Source: a virus. Taken from it: a stretch of 41,942 nucleotides of DNA. The notes under the pieces are model-generated. The model did no database searches. It was not told where the DNA came from and was given only the letters and a program-made list of their open reading frames with translations. Of the stretch, positions 32,495 to 39,458 are shown piece by piece (within the stretch, counting starts at the first letter, position 1; every line of letters starts with the position of its first letter). Location: the IMG/VR virus record IMGVR_UViG_3300021389_000047, positions 1 through 41,942 of that record; one strand, 5' to 3'. The translations under genes were made by a program, and so were the position numbers.

Positions 32495-34150
32495 ATGAGA
32501 TTATTTGGGTTTTGGACGTTATTTGTCGCATTATCAATTAGTGTGGTTGCGGCGTATTATAGTATTGTTGGTTTGGCCGCTATTTTTGCAGCGGCCTTGA
32601 TTCCTATCATTGTGATGGGTTCTGTGTTGGAAGTTGCAAAAATAACAACAGCAGTATGGTTACATACTAACTGGTCAACTTCAAATTCATTAATAAAAGT
32701 ATATCTCACGTCTGCTACTATAATTCTTATGCTAATAACTAGTATGGGGATTTTTGGATTTCTGAGCAAAGCGCATATAGAACAAACTGCAATTGGCGGA
32801 GAATTTCAGGCTAAAATAGAACAAATTGACCAATCTATTCTTACAGAAGAAGCGACGGTAGAAAGAAATTTGGCGCAAATGGATGCGTTAAGTGCAAATG
32901 CCCCAAAACAGATAGCAAGAATTCAAGAACAGATTGAAACAGAACAAGATAGGATAGAAAGAATACTTGCAAGAATCCAGCCTTCCATTGATGAACAAGA
33001 ACAAATAATTTCTAGAGCAGAAAATAGATTACAGCAACGAATACAGCCATTGCAAGATTCTATAACTCACAGCAGACAAGAGATTGTAGATTTAACTAGC
33101 GAACGTGAAGAATTATTATCTGGTACAAATACACAATCAGAAACACTAACACAAACTATTGTTACACTTGATGAACAATTAAATAGACTTAAACAACAAA
33201 AGGCGCAAATTGAGATATTATTTTCTTCTGAAAATAGAACGGAAATTATACAACTCCAAACGCTTGTAGGCATACCACCTTCTGATCGCGATGGTGTTGT
33301 AGGCCCAGAGACCACGAGAATTTATACAGAATTTTTGACAGAGTTAGAAACAGATATTACTGATATTCAAACAGATATAACCGACGCAAGAACGAGTTTG
33401 TCTGACACTCAAACACTATTTGAAGAAAATAAAGAAAAAAGAATAGCCGCCACACATACACGAATTGCCGAACTTAACAAAATCATAATTTCATCAAGGG
33501 AACAAATTGATAATCTGTTAGCACAACCTGACGAACAATCAATAACTGCTAGGCTTCAAATTGAAGAAATACGAAGTTCTTCTCAGCAGGAAATAGGCAA
33601 TATTACCGAGGTTATTTATAGTTTACGGCAGCAACTAACACAAATAACAGATACGGAAGATAGACAAAGAATTAGTTCGCTGGAAGAATCTATAGGAGAA
33701 TCCAGAGATTTGATTTTGTCATTGACAACTGAAAGATTTAGTGTAGAATCAGAAGTGAGGTCACTTGAAGCAGAAGTTGGGCCAATAAAATACATTGCTC
33801 AAATGATCTATGGTGATGATGATGATATTAATACCCTAGAAAAATCTGTCAGAATTGTTATATTAATGTTGGTATTTGTTTTCGACCCGTTGGCAATTGC
33901 GTTAGTTATAGCTGCCATTACTTTGATTGAACCCCCAAAAGAAATCGTTAAAAAAGCAACTAGGAAAAGAAAAACATCAGCCACTGATAATGATAAAATT
34001 AATGTTGGGGATATGCCCATAGTATCTACCGTTCCGAAAAACGACACTAAGACTACCGTCAGCCCAAAAACCCCCAGAAGTAAAAAAACAACAAATAACC
34101 CAGAAAATGCCACACAAACAAATATGGTAATTAAAGCAAAAAAGGACTAA
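32495..34150 (+). CDS. Membrane protein with long coiled coil and embedded peptidoglycan-binding-like motif
   Basis: 551 residues. Three N-terminal transmembrane helices (about 5-22, 27-50 and 68-92), then a ~330-residue Gln/Glu/Ile-rich coiled coil, a fourth transmembrane helix (about 452-480) and a Lys/Thr-rich cytoplasmic tail. An odd helix count before the coil puts it in the periplasm if the N-terminus is inside. Within the coil, LQTLVGIPPSDRDGVVGPET, then TRIYTEFL (~254-281), matches the LQ..L....DG..G..T pattern of PG_binding_1 domains. A protein tethering inner membrane to cell wall is suggested; lysis control or superinfection exclusion are possibilities. Confidence 0.75.
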   Translation: MRLFGFWTLFVALSISVVAAYYSIVGLAAIFAAALIPIIVMGSVLEVAKITTAVWLHTNWSTSNSLIKVYLTSATIILMLITSMGIFGFLSKAHIEQTAIGGEFQAKIEQIDQSILTEEATVERNLAQMDALSANAPKQIARIQEQIETEQDRIERILARIQPSIDEQEQIISRAENRLQQRIQPLQDSITHSRQEIVDLTSEREELLSGTNTQSETLTQTIVTLDEQLNRLKQQKAQIEILFSSENRTEIIQLQTLVGIPPSDRDGVVGPETTRIYTEFLTELETDITDIQTDITDARTSLSDTQTLFEENKEKRIAATHTRIAELNKIIISSREQIDNLLAQPDEQSITARLQIEEIRSSSQQEIGNITEVIYSLRQQLTQITDTEDRQRISSLEESIGESRDLILSLTTERFSVESEVRSLEAEVGPIKYIAQMIYGDDDDINTLEKSVRIVILMLVFVFDPLAIALVIAAITLIEPPKEIVKKATRKRKTSATDNDKINVGDMPIVSTVPKNDTKTTVSPKTPRSKKTTNNPENATQTNMVIKAKKD

Positions 34151-34153
34151 AAA

Positions 34154-34606
34154 ATGGAATCTAACAGCACATATCATGTGACCCCACCTAGCTTATTGTT
34201 AGTTGGAGATGGATTGTCTATATTTCTTATAGGGTTTAATAAAGAAAGAATAGATAATATAGAAAAAATATTTGAAAAGAATATTTACGATTCTGATCTT
34301 GTTTTCTTTTATTCCGAAGAAAATATAGACAAGGATACGATTGCATGGGCCGATGCAGTTGCAAAAAAGTCGGAGTATATTATTATAAATCTGGACAACG
34401 TTACGCCGCTTGAGCTAGAAATAGGATACGCGAATACATTTGATATTATAGACGAAAACGATAGAGAGAAAGTAATAAATTATACTGAAAGAAAATTTCA
34501 AAATCCGATTGCGCTGTACAAGGAAGATAATAACGACAATAGTGTAATCTATGGTATGGATGGATTAGCACAACTTATAGATATTTTATTTGAAAATGGA
34601 GACTAA
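34154..34606 (+). CDS. Unknown alpha/beta protein (150 aa)
   Basis: PPSLLLVGDGLSIFLIGF is followed by a Rossmann-like strand-helix pattern (DLVFFYSEEN; AKKSEYIIINLDNVTPLELE; NPIALYKEDNN). It resembles small conserved phage proteins with a nucleotide-deoxyribosyltransferase-like or receiver-like fold, but no catalytic signature is clear. It starts 3 bases after the membrane protein, and the S21 gene follows by 3 bases, so all three are co-translated. Confidence 0.6.
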   Translation: MESNSTYHVTPPSLLLVGDGLSIFLIGFNKERIDNIEKIFEKNIYDSDLVFFYSEENIDKDTIAWADAVAKKSEYIIINLDNVTPLELEIGYANTFDIIDENDREKVINYTERKFQNPIALYKEDNNDNSVIYGMDGLAQLIDILFENGD

Positions 34607-34609
34607 CTT

Positions 34610-34840
34610 ATGAGAAATAAAAATGAAGAAAAAGGTCTACGTGGAACATACGTAGAAGTAAGAAACAATGATATTAACGGAGCCATGCGTAGGCTAAAGA
34701 AAATTGTTGCCACAGAAGGTATCGTTAAAGATTATCGTGATAAGCAATTTTATACACAACCAAGCGAAAAGCGTAGAATGAAAAAAGCAGCAGCCATCCG
34801 TCGATATAAAAAAGAACTTGCAAAACGCAACAGTGACTGA
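34610..34840 (+). CDS. rpsU: Ribosomal protein bS21 homologue
   Basis: 76 residues. VEVRNNDINGAMRRLKKIVA, then VKDYRDKQFYTQPSEKRRMK and KAAAIRRYKKELAKR follow bacterial S21 almost segment by segment (basic helix-turn-helix of the 30S platform near the anti-Shine-Dalgarno region). S21 helps mRNA binding at initiation. Phage-encoded S21 is known from some aquatic phages and is thought to swap into host ribosomes. It ends next to the promoter for hsp20. Confidence 0.92.
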   Translation: MRNKNEEKGLRGTYVEVRNNDINGAMRRLKKIVATEGIVKDYRDKQFYTQPSEKRRMKKAAAIRRYKKELAKRNSD

Positions 34841-34846
34841 TATACT
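34818..34846 (+). promoter_or_regulatory. Sigma70-type promoter TTGCAA-17-TATACT for hsp20
   Basis: TTGCAA 34818-34823, 17-bp spacer, TATACT 34841-34846, inside the end of the S21 gene. The leader to ATG 34936 is about 83 nt and includes GAGTGCCATAATGGACTC (imperfect hairpin) and CTTTAATAAAGG, which could pair over the Shine-Dalgarno sequence. Confidence 0.5.
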
Positions 34847-34935
34847 ATGGTTCTATTCTTAAGAAAGAACAATAAATAAAAGTGAGTGCCATAATGGACT
34901 CATAAACCAATCTTGCTTTAATAAAGGAGAAAAAA

Positions 34936-35391
34936 ATGACAAGACTAACTACTTATGACTTACCTCAAATTTCGCGATCTGCCGTAGGATTTGATAGACT
35001 GTTTAACGAAATGACACGACAGTTTGAAAATACAAAATCCAATAGTTATCCTCCATATAACGTGGTTGAAATGAATGAAGATGAGTGGATGATTAGTGTC
35101 GCAGTTGCCGGATTTAGGATTGATGACATTGATATTACATTAGAATCCAACATTCTAACGGTTGAAGGAAATTCGCCAAAGAATGAAGAAGGTGTAAAAT
35201 ACCTTTATAAAGGAATTGGCGGAAGAAATTTCCGTAGACAATTTACTCTAGCAGAACATCTTGAGGTAGGATATGCAAATCTTGATTTGGGTATTCTGAA
35301 TATTTTCTTGAAGAGAAATGTTCCAGAAGAAATGCAGCCAAAAAAGATTCATATCACGGCACCAGTAAGCTCGGAAGGTGCGAGAGACTGA
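34936..35391 (+). CDS. Small heat shock protein Hsp20/IbpA-like
   Basis: 151 residues. The alpha-crystallin domain spans ~35-135: PPYNVVEMNEDEWMISVAVA, then IDDIDITLESNILTVEGN, IGGRNFRRQFTLAEHLEV and the closing ANLDLGILNIFLKR (the A..xxGxLxI motif). It is an ATP-independent holdase. T4-like phages of aquatic bacteria often carry one. AAAGGAGAAAAAA precedes the ATG; it has its own promoter. Confidence 0.92.
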   Translation: MTRLTTYDLPQISRSAVGFDRLFNEMTRQFENTKSNSYPPYNVVEMNEDEWMISVAVAGFRIDDIDITLESNILTVEGNSPKNEEGVKYLYKGIGGRNFRRQFTLAEHLEVGYANLDLGILNIFLKRNVPEEMQPKKIHITAPVSSEGARD

Positions 35392-35401
35392 AATTTAATA
35401 T

Positions 35402-35430
35402 TATCATAGGGGGAATAACCCCCTATGATA
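35402..35430 (+). other. Perfect 12-bp hairpin between hsp20 and clpS, no U-tract
   Basis: TATCATAGGGGG (35402-35413) pairs with CCCCCTATGATA (35419-35430) around AATAA. The stem is very stable but is followed by TAACTCTAAC, so a classical terminator is unlikely. It lies 24 bases before the clpS ATG. Confidence 0.7.
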
Positions 35431-35454
35431 TAACTCTAACATTATGAGATTAAG

Positions 35455-35760
35455 ATGGAAAATGTAGAAGAAATTACCATAACGAAAAACAAAATAGATT
35501 ATTCTGAAATTAAAAAGTGGAATGTTATCATACACAATGACGATACTACTACAATGGATTTTGTGATTAGTATATTGATGGAGCTTTTTAAACACACAGA
35601 AGAAAAAGCAAATGGAATAGCACTAAAAATTCATATAGAAGGCAAGTGTGTGGTAGCGCAATATACTTATGAAATAGCGCAACAAAAGGCGTCTGATGCT
35701 ACAGAAGTGGCGAACGTCTGTGGGTTTCCGCTAAGGGTGACTATTGAGCGCGATGAATAG
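35455..35760 (+). CDS. clpS: ClpS-like adaptor of the Clp protease
   Basis: 101 residues, the size of bacterial ClpS. KKWNVIIHNDDTTTMDFVIS carries the NDD.TTMDFV ligand pocket that binds N-degron residues. The helix LKIHIEGKCVVAQYTYEIAQ corresponds to the conserved HxxG...YTxExA segment, and VCGFPLRVTIERDE closes the domain. ClpS directs N-end-rule substrates to ClpAP; a phage copy could redirect host proteolysis. The unstructured N-terminal extension is ~20 residues. Confidence 0.9.
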   Translation: MENVEEITITKNKIDYSEIKKWNVIIHNDDTTTMDFVISILMELFKHTEEKANGIALKIHIEGKCVVAQYTYEIAQQKASDATEVANVCGFPLRVTIERDE

Positions 35761-35793
35761 CTATGCAGTGGTTGCATAACGACAATGCCGGAA

Positions 35794-35823
35794 TTGCAGT
35801 GGTATTTCGACGAAAACTATGAT
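35794..35823 (+). promoter_or_regulatory. Possible promoter TTGCAG-18-TATGAT
   Basis: TTGCAG 35794-35799, 18-bp spacer, TATGAT 35818-35823, in the 107-base gap before the small gene at 35868. Only moderately close to consensus. Confidence 0.35.
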
Positions 35824-35867
35824 AAGTATATAAGGACAAACCATATACACATAGGAGAACCAAAACA

Positions 35868-36050
35868 ATGAAAAAACTAATTTCGTTATTTAAACGAAAA
35901 CCTGCATCAGACTTTTCTGGACTAGCAGACAGCGATATAATTATGCTTGCAAAAACAGAATTTAAAAATGATTATCAATACGCTTACTTCTGGATGAAAA
36001 ACAACGGAACTATGCCTGTTTATAAAAAACATAAAGGAGAAGCACAATGA
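35868..36050 (+). CDS. Small unknown protein (60 aa)
   Basis: Basic N-terminus (KKLISLFKRK), then LADSDIIMLAKTEFKNDYQY. ATAGGAGAACC precedes the ATG. Its stop overlaps the next start (ATGA), beginning a run of three coupled mini-genes. Function unknown. Confidence 0.6.
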   Translation: MKKLISLFKRKPASDFSGLADSDIIMLAKTEFKNDYQYAYFWMKNNGTMPVYKKHKGEAQ

Positions 36051-36199
36051 TTAACAAAATAAAACATTTTTTTGCAAATTATTTTAAGTCCCCTGAACAA
36101 ATTTATCTTGAAAGATCGGTTGATACTAGCGATTTAGAAAGAAGAATGCGTGAAATTGAACGAGGTAATGCTCCTTTCCAAAAGCATTTTTGTAGATAA
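36047..36199 (+). CDS. DUF3563-like peptide (50 aa)
   Basis: MINKIKHFFANYFKSPEQ is followed by IYLERSVDTSDLERRMREIE. The YL..S.D..DLE.RMRE.(D/E)R motif is that of DUF3563 proteins, short peptides common in alpha- and betaproteobacteria. AAGGAGAAGCACA precedes the ATG, which overlaps the upstream stop. Function unknown; the match suggests acquisition from or adaptation to a proteobacterial host. Confidence 0.65.
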   Translation: MINKIKHFFANYFKSPEQIYLERSVDTSDLERRMREIERGNAPFQKHFCR

Positions 36200-36210
36200 G
36201 GAGAAATATA

Positions 36211-36360
36211 GTGACATTCTTTAAAAGATTTTGGTTCGCAGTTGAAATATCAAGAACCCGCAGCGCAATAGAAAAAATTCGCCAAATGGGATATACTGAT
36301 TTGGCAGACGAACATTCCGAAAGACTAATCAAAATGATAAAAGATCGACATTCTGGTTGA
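36211..36360 (+). CDS. Small unknown peptide, GTG start (49 aa)
   Basis: TAAGGAGAAATATA leads to GTG 36211, giving MTFFKRFWFAVEISRTRSAI, then EKIRQMGYTDLADEHSERLI. An aromatic, basic N-terminus and one amphipathic helix; it may be membrane-associated. Third of the coupled mini-genes. Function unknown. Confidence 0.55.
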   Translation: MTFFKRFWFAVEISRTRSAIEKIRQMGYTDLADEHSERLIKMIKDRHSG

Positions 36361-36383
36361 CATGCACAAATCAATGATATACT
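36357..36383 (+). promoter_or_regulatory. Candidate promoter TTGACA-15-TATACT for the TilS-like gene
   Basis: TTGACA 36357-36362 overlaps the upstream stop; TATACT is at 36378-36383 with a short 15-bp spacer. The expected start near 36390 is the base of the hairpin at 36390-36409. Confidence 0.45.
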
Positions 36384-36389
36384 AAGATG

Positions 36390-36420
36390 GTGCCGCCTAT
36401 GCGCGGCACTTAATCTTTTC
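36390..36420 (+). terminator. GC-rich hairpin with T-rich tail (terminator or 5' stem)
   Basis: GTGCCGC (36390-36396) pairs with GCGGCAC (36403-36409), loop CTATGC, followed by TTAATCTTTT. It can terminate upstream transcription. A transcript from the promoter just upstream would start at its base, so it could instead be a protective 5' stem-loop or attenuator. Confidence 0.55.
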
Positions 36421-36432
36421 TGGAGACAGCGT

Positions 36433-37032
36433 ATGATTAATATTCAGGGAAAAATTCCTCGCAACGTCGTTGTGGCGTGTAGTGGGGGAGTAGACAGCAT
36501 GGCCATTGTTGATTTCTTAAAAAGAAATCATGATGTTACTATTCTGTTTGTTCATCACCGGACAGAAACTTCTGAGAGTGCATACCAGTTTTTAAAACGA
36601 TATACTGCAGAAAATGACTTGACATTTGTTGCACATTTTATTGATCCAGAAGTTCCTGCACGAACAAGCCAAGAAGAACATTGGCGCAACCAAAGATATC
36701 TGGCATTTCATGGTTGTGATGTTCCGGTAATCACTTGCCATCATCTTGACGATTGCGTAGAGACGTGGATTTGGAGTAGCCTAAACGGCGAAGGCAAAGT
36801 GATTCCCTATCGCAATTGCAATGTGATACGTCCATTCCGACTTAATCGCAAAAGTGAATTCTTTAACTGGTGTGAACGAAAAGGCGTAAAATTTGTCCAT
36901 GATACGTCAAATGATGATATTAAATATACTAGGAATTATATTCGTCATACCGCAATGCCACATGTTCTTCGGGTTAACCCAGGAATTCACACTACTATTA
37001 AAAATAAAATGTGCAAAGAACCTATATCCTAA
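36433..37032 (+). CDS. tilS: TilS-like tRNA(Ile)-lysidine synthase, PP-loop ATPase
   Basis: 199 residues. PP-loop SGGVDS (17-22), then HHLDDCVETWIWSSLNGEGK (TilS-type HHxDDxxET), RPFRLNRKSEFFNWC and the NDDIKYTRNYIRHTAMPHV region (TilS RNxIR motif). TilS converts the C34 of tRNA-Ile(CAU) to lysidine so that it reads AUA. This is a short version, catalytic domain only, versus ~430 aa in E. coli. A PP-loop enzyme with another tRNA target remains possible. No tRNA gene lies in this window. Confidence 0.8.
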   Translation: MINIQGKIPRNVVVACSGGVDSMAIVDFLKRNHDVTILFVHHRTETSESAYQFLKRYTAENDLTFVAHFIDPEVPARTSQEEHWRNQRYLAFHGCDVPVITCHHLDDCVETWIWSSLNGEGKVIPYRNCNVIRPFRLNRKSEFFNWCERKGVKFVHDTSNDDIKYTRNYIRHTAMPHVLRVNPGIHTTIKNKMCKEPIS

Positions 37033-37051
37033 ATATAGATATATTTTAGGA
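37027..37051 (+). promoter_or_regulatory. Hairpin sequestering the Shine-Dalgarno site of the hydrolase gene
   Basis: TCCTAAATATA (37027-37037) pairs with TATATTTTAGGA (37040-37051, one bulge). The right arm contains most of the AGGAG (37048-37052), and the left arm contains the upstream stop codon. Ribosomes ending the TilS-like gene would open it, coupling the two genes. Confidence 0.5.
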
Positions 37052-37058
37052 GCAGAGC

Positions 37059-37646
37059 ATGACACATTATGTTTTTATACACGGGGCAAATTCTAGCACC
37101 AACAGTTTTAACTATATTATTTCGCAATTGGAACTTAACGAAAAAGATTATACCAGAATAGATTATTCAAGTATTGATGGATTTTATGAAAATCTTTCTA
37201 AAATGGAAGAAAAGCTATGTAGGAAAAAGAAATTATTTGTAATAGGACACAGCCTTGGTGGGATTTATGCAATACATCTTTCGCAAAAGGTAGACTGTGT
37301 AGGCGGCATGAGTATCGCAACCCCGCATAATGGAAGTTCGTTGGCCGATTGGATACGTTTCGCGAATCCAAAAAGCAAATTGCTACAAGATATAGGGACT
37401 ACGGGACTACCAATATTGGAAGCAAAGAAAATTGTTCTTGACATACCATGGATTCATATAGTAACTACCAAAGGCAGGGTTCCTTGGATGATTCCTGACA
37501 ATGATGGTGTGATAACTATTAGAAGTCAAAAATCAAGAACTGACGTAAATTATGTGGATTTGCCTTATAACCATTTTGAGATAATGTGTGTTCCAGAGAC
37601 AGTAACAATAATAGATGATTTTCAAAAAATATTACCAAAAGGATAA
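37059..37646 (+). CDS. Alpha/beta hydrolase (lipase/esterase-like)
   Basis: 195 residues. Oxyanion segment FIHGANSS (6-13), nucleophile elbow GHSLGG with Ser65, acidic region PDNDGVITIRSQ and a His in YNHFEIM complete a plausible triad. SIATPHNGSSLADW resembles lipase/PGAP1-like enzymes. No signal peptide, so it acts in the cytoplasm unless released by lysis. Possible roles include lipid or ester turnover late in infection; unproven. Confidence 0.82.
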   Translation: MTHYVFIHGANSSTNSFNYIISQLELNEKDYTRIDYSSIDGFYENLSKMEEKLCRKKKLFVIGHSLGGIYAIHLSQKVDCVGGMSIATPHNGSSLADWIRFANPKSKLLQDIGTTGLPILEAKKIVLDIPWIHIVTTKGRVPWMIPDNDGVITIRSQKSRTDVNYVDLPYNHFEIMCVPETVTIIDDFQKILPKG

Positions 37647-37648
37647 AA

Positions 37649-38824
37649 ATGTTTCAAACAATAGAAAAATACGAACCACTATACAAACGAGACTCTGCTG
37701 GCAGAATTCGGGTATGGTCTATGGAAATTGGATATAATTCCGAAGACGACGCCGCACACCGCGTTATTAGTGGCCTCACAGATGGAAAACTGGTAGAAAG
37801 CGAATGGAAAACTACCAGCGCAAAGAACATCGGAAAATCCAATTCTACCACTGCACGTGAACAATCAGACGCAGAAATCCGTGCATTATATACCAAAAAA
37901 AGCGAAAGTGGCTATTACAATAGTATCAGCAACATTGATACTTTTGCAAAAACAAAACCAATGCTTGCGTCCGGTCATGAAAAGCACAAGTATGATTTTG
38001 AAAAAAATTCATATAAATCTCAGCCTAAGCTTGATGGTATTCGTTGCATTGCCAGAAAAGATGGGTTGTGGACTCGGGCGGGAAAATTGATTGTATCTAT
38101 TCCTCACGTTGTTCGCGAACTGGAAACGTTTTTTAATAAGCACCCTGATGCAATTCTTGATGGCGAACTATATAATCATTGTCTGAGAGATGATTTCAAT
38201 AAAATTACATCACTTGTTCGCAAAACAAAACCAAAGCCAGAAGATATTGACGAAGCTGAAAACTTAGTTCAGTATCACATTTATGATATGGTTCTTATGC
38301 CAGAAACTGAAAGAAAACTATATGGCAATGATCCGTTCTTTGGTGATCGTTTTAGTTGGGCAAAGGATGAACTACAAAATGAAATCGGCGTTAATCCAGA
38401 TTATATCCAATTTGTAGAAACCTATGCAGTATACGATATGGAACAACTTGATAAACTGTATGCCGAATATCTTGAAAACGGATTTGAAGGCCAGATGATT
38501 CGTATGGATGCAGTATATCAACAAGATAAGCGTTCAAAATATCTCATAAAGCGTAAAGAGTTTTTAACTGACGAATTTACTGTAGTTCAAGTGACTGAAG
38601 GACAAGGAAATTGGTCTGGACACATCAAGCAGTTTGTGTTAGAATTGCCTAACGGTCAACGATTCGGAGCAGGTATTCGTGGGACACAAGATGTTCTTAA
38701 AGAACTATACCAAAGTGGTGAAAAGCCTGATTGGGCAACAGTTAGGTATTTTACACCAACGCCAGACGGAATTCCGCGATTTCCAGTTGTCGTTGACTAT
38801 GGAAAAGCTCAAAGGGAAGACTAA
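37649..38824 (+). CDS. ATP-dependent DNA ligase with WGR-like N-terminal extension
   Basis: 391 residues. The N-terminal ~90 (LYKRDSAGRIRVWSMEIGYN) resembles a WGR domain, a DNA-end/nick-binding module seen in PARPs. The nucleotidyltransferase core begins with PKLDGIRC (Lys127 is the predicted AMP-accepting lysine). LDGELYNH (motif III), GFEGQMIR (motif IV) and YLIKRKEF (motif V) follow. The OB domain is FTVVQVTEGQGNWSGHIKQF. It seals nicks in replication, replacing T4 gp30, from which it differs in size and N-terminus. Confidence 0.9.
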   Translation: MFQTIEKYEPLYKRDSAGRIRVWSMEIGYNSEDDAAHRVISGLTDGKLVESEWKTTSAKNIGKSNSTTAREQSDAEIRALYTKKSESGYYNSISNIDTFAKTKPMLASGHEKHKYDFEKNSYKSQPKLDGIRCIARKDGLWTRAGKLIVSIPHVVRELETFFNKHPDAILDGELYNHCLRDDFNKITSLVRKTKPKPEDIDEAENLVQYHIYDMVLMPETERKLYGNDPFFGDRFSWAKDELQNEIGVNPDYIQFVETYAVYDMEQLDKLYAEYLENGFEGQMIRMDAVYQQDKRSKYLIKRKEFLTDEFTVVQVTEGQGNWSGHIKQFVLELPNGQRFGAGIRGTQDVLKELYQSGEKPDWATVRYFTPTPDGIPRFPVVVDYGKAQRED

Positions 38825-39082
38825 ATGATCACAGAAGTAATCAAAAAACTAGGACAAAATATTGATATCAACAACGATGTTATCAATAAAAATCTAGAAA
38901 AGATGGAAGAAATCAAATATAAGATTGCAGACGATGTATTAAATGACGTGTACAATATTGACGATGTTGCAAAATTGCGAGAAGAATATAAACAATTAGA
39001 ATTTTCAATTAACATACTTCGCGAGGAAAACAATGTCTATAAAACAGAAGCAATCGGTATCTTGGAAAAATCTGTTGGATAA
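38825..39082 (+). CDS. Small coiled-coil protein (85 aa)
   Basis: Starts immediately after the ligase stop (TAAATG). Helical and charged throughout (VINKNLEKMEEIKYKIADDV, then VAKLREEYKQLEFSINILRE). Overlaps the next gene by 50 bases. Function unknown. Confidence 0.55.
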   Translation: MITEVIKKLGQNIDINNDVINKNLEKMEEIKYKIADDVLNDVYNIDDVAKLREEYKQLEFSINILREENNVYKTEAIGILEKSVG

Positions 39083-39458
39083 AATCCGTAATAGGATTCT
39101 TCCAAAGAAATATGGAATTGTTGAGGTTTTCGTCTTGGGAGAACCACGATACTTGGCAATATACAAACTTGAAAAAAATGGGTGGGAAGCAATTGATACG
39201 GATATTCCTGATATTGTCGCCGGACTTATTTCGGCACAAGATACAGCCATTTATAAAAAAAGAATTTATAGTTACATACTTAGTCATTGGGCACTTTATG
39301 ATAGCAAAAATTCAACAAAAATATCTGAATATGCAGAAAGATATTGTATGGTAAAATCAAGACAAGACGCAGAAGATTTGATTGAAAGGCACCGAGAATT
39401 TTTAAAATTCAAGAAAAAAGCAGATACGAAACCAAAGGTTATCGAATACATGCGTTGA
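39033..39458 (+). CDS. Unknown basic protein (141 aa)
   Basis: Starts inside the previous gene with CGCGAGGAAAACA as ribosome site. A basic N-terminus is followed by a short beta region (YGIVEVFVLGEPRYLAIYKL) and a Lys-rich helical C-terminus. No family recognised. Confidence 0.6.
   Translation: MSIKQKQSVSWKNLLDKIRNRILPKKYGIVEVFVLGEPRYLAIYKLEKNGWEAIDTDIPDIVAGLISAQDTAIYKKRIYSYILSHWALYDSKNSTKISEYAERYCMVKSRQDAEDLIERHREFLKFKKKADTKPKVIEYMR

Noticed and set aside
35785-35871. 28-codon ORF ending in overlap with the 35868 start
   Set aside because: No ribosome site, and the likely promoter (-10 at 35818) lies inside it; not supported.
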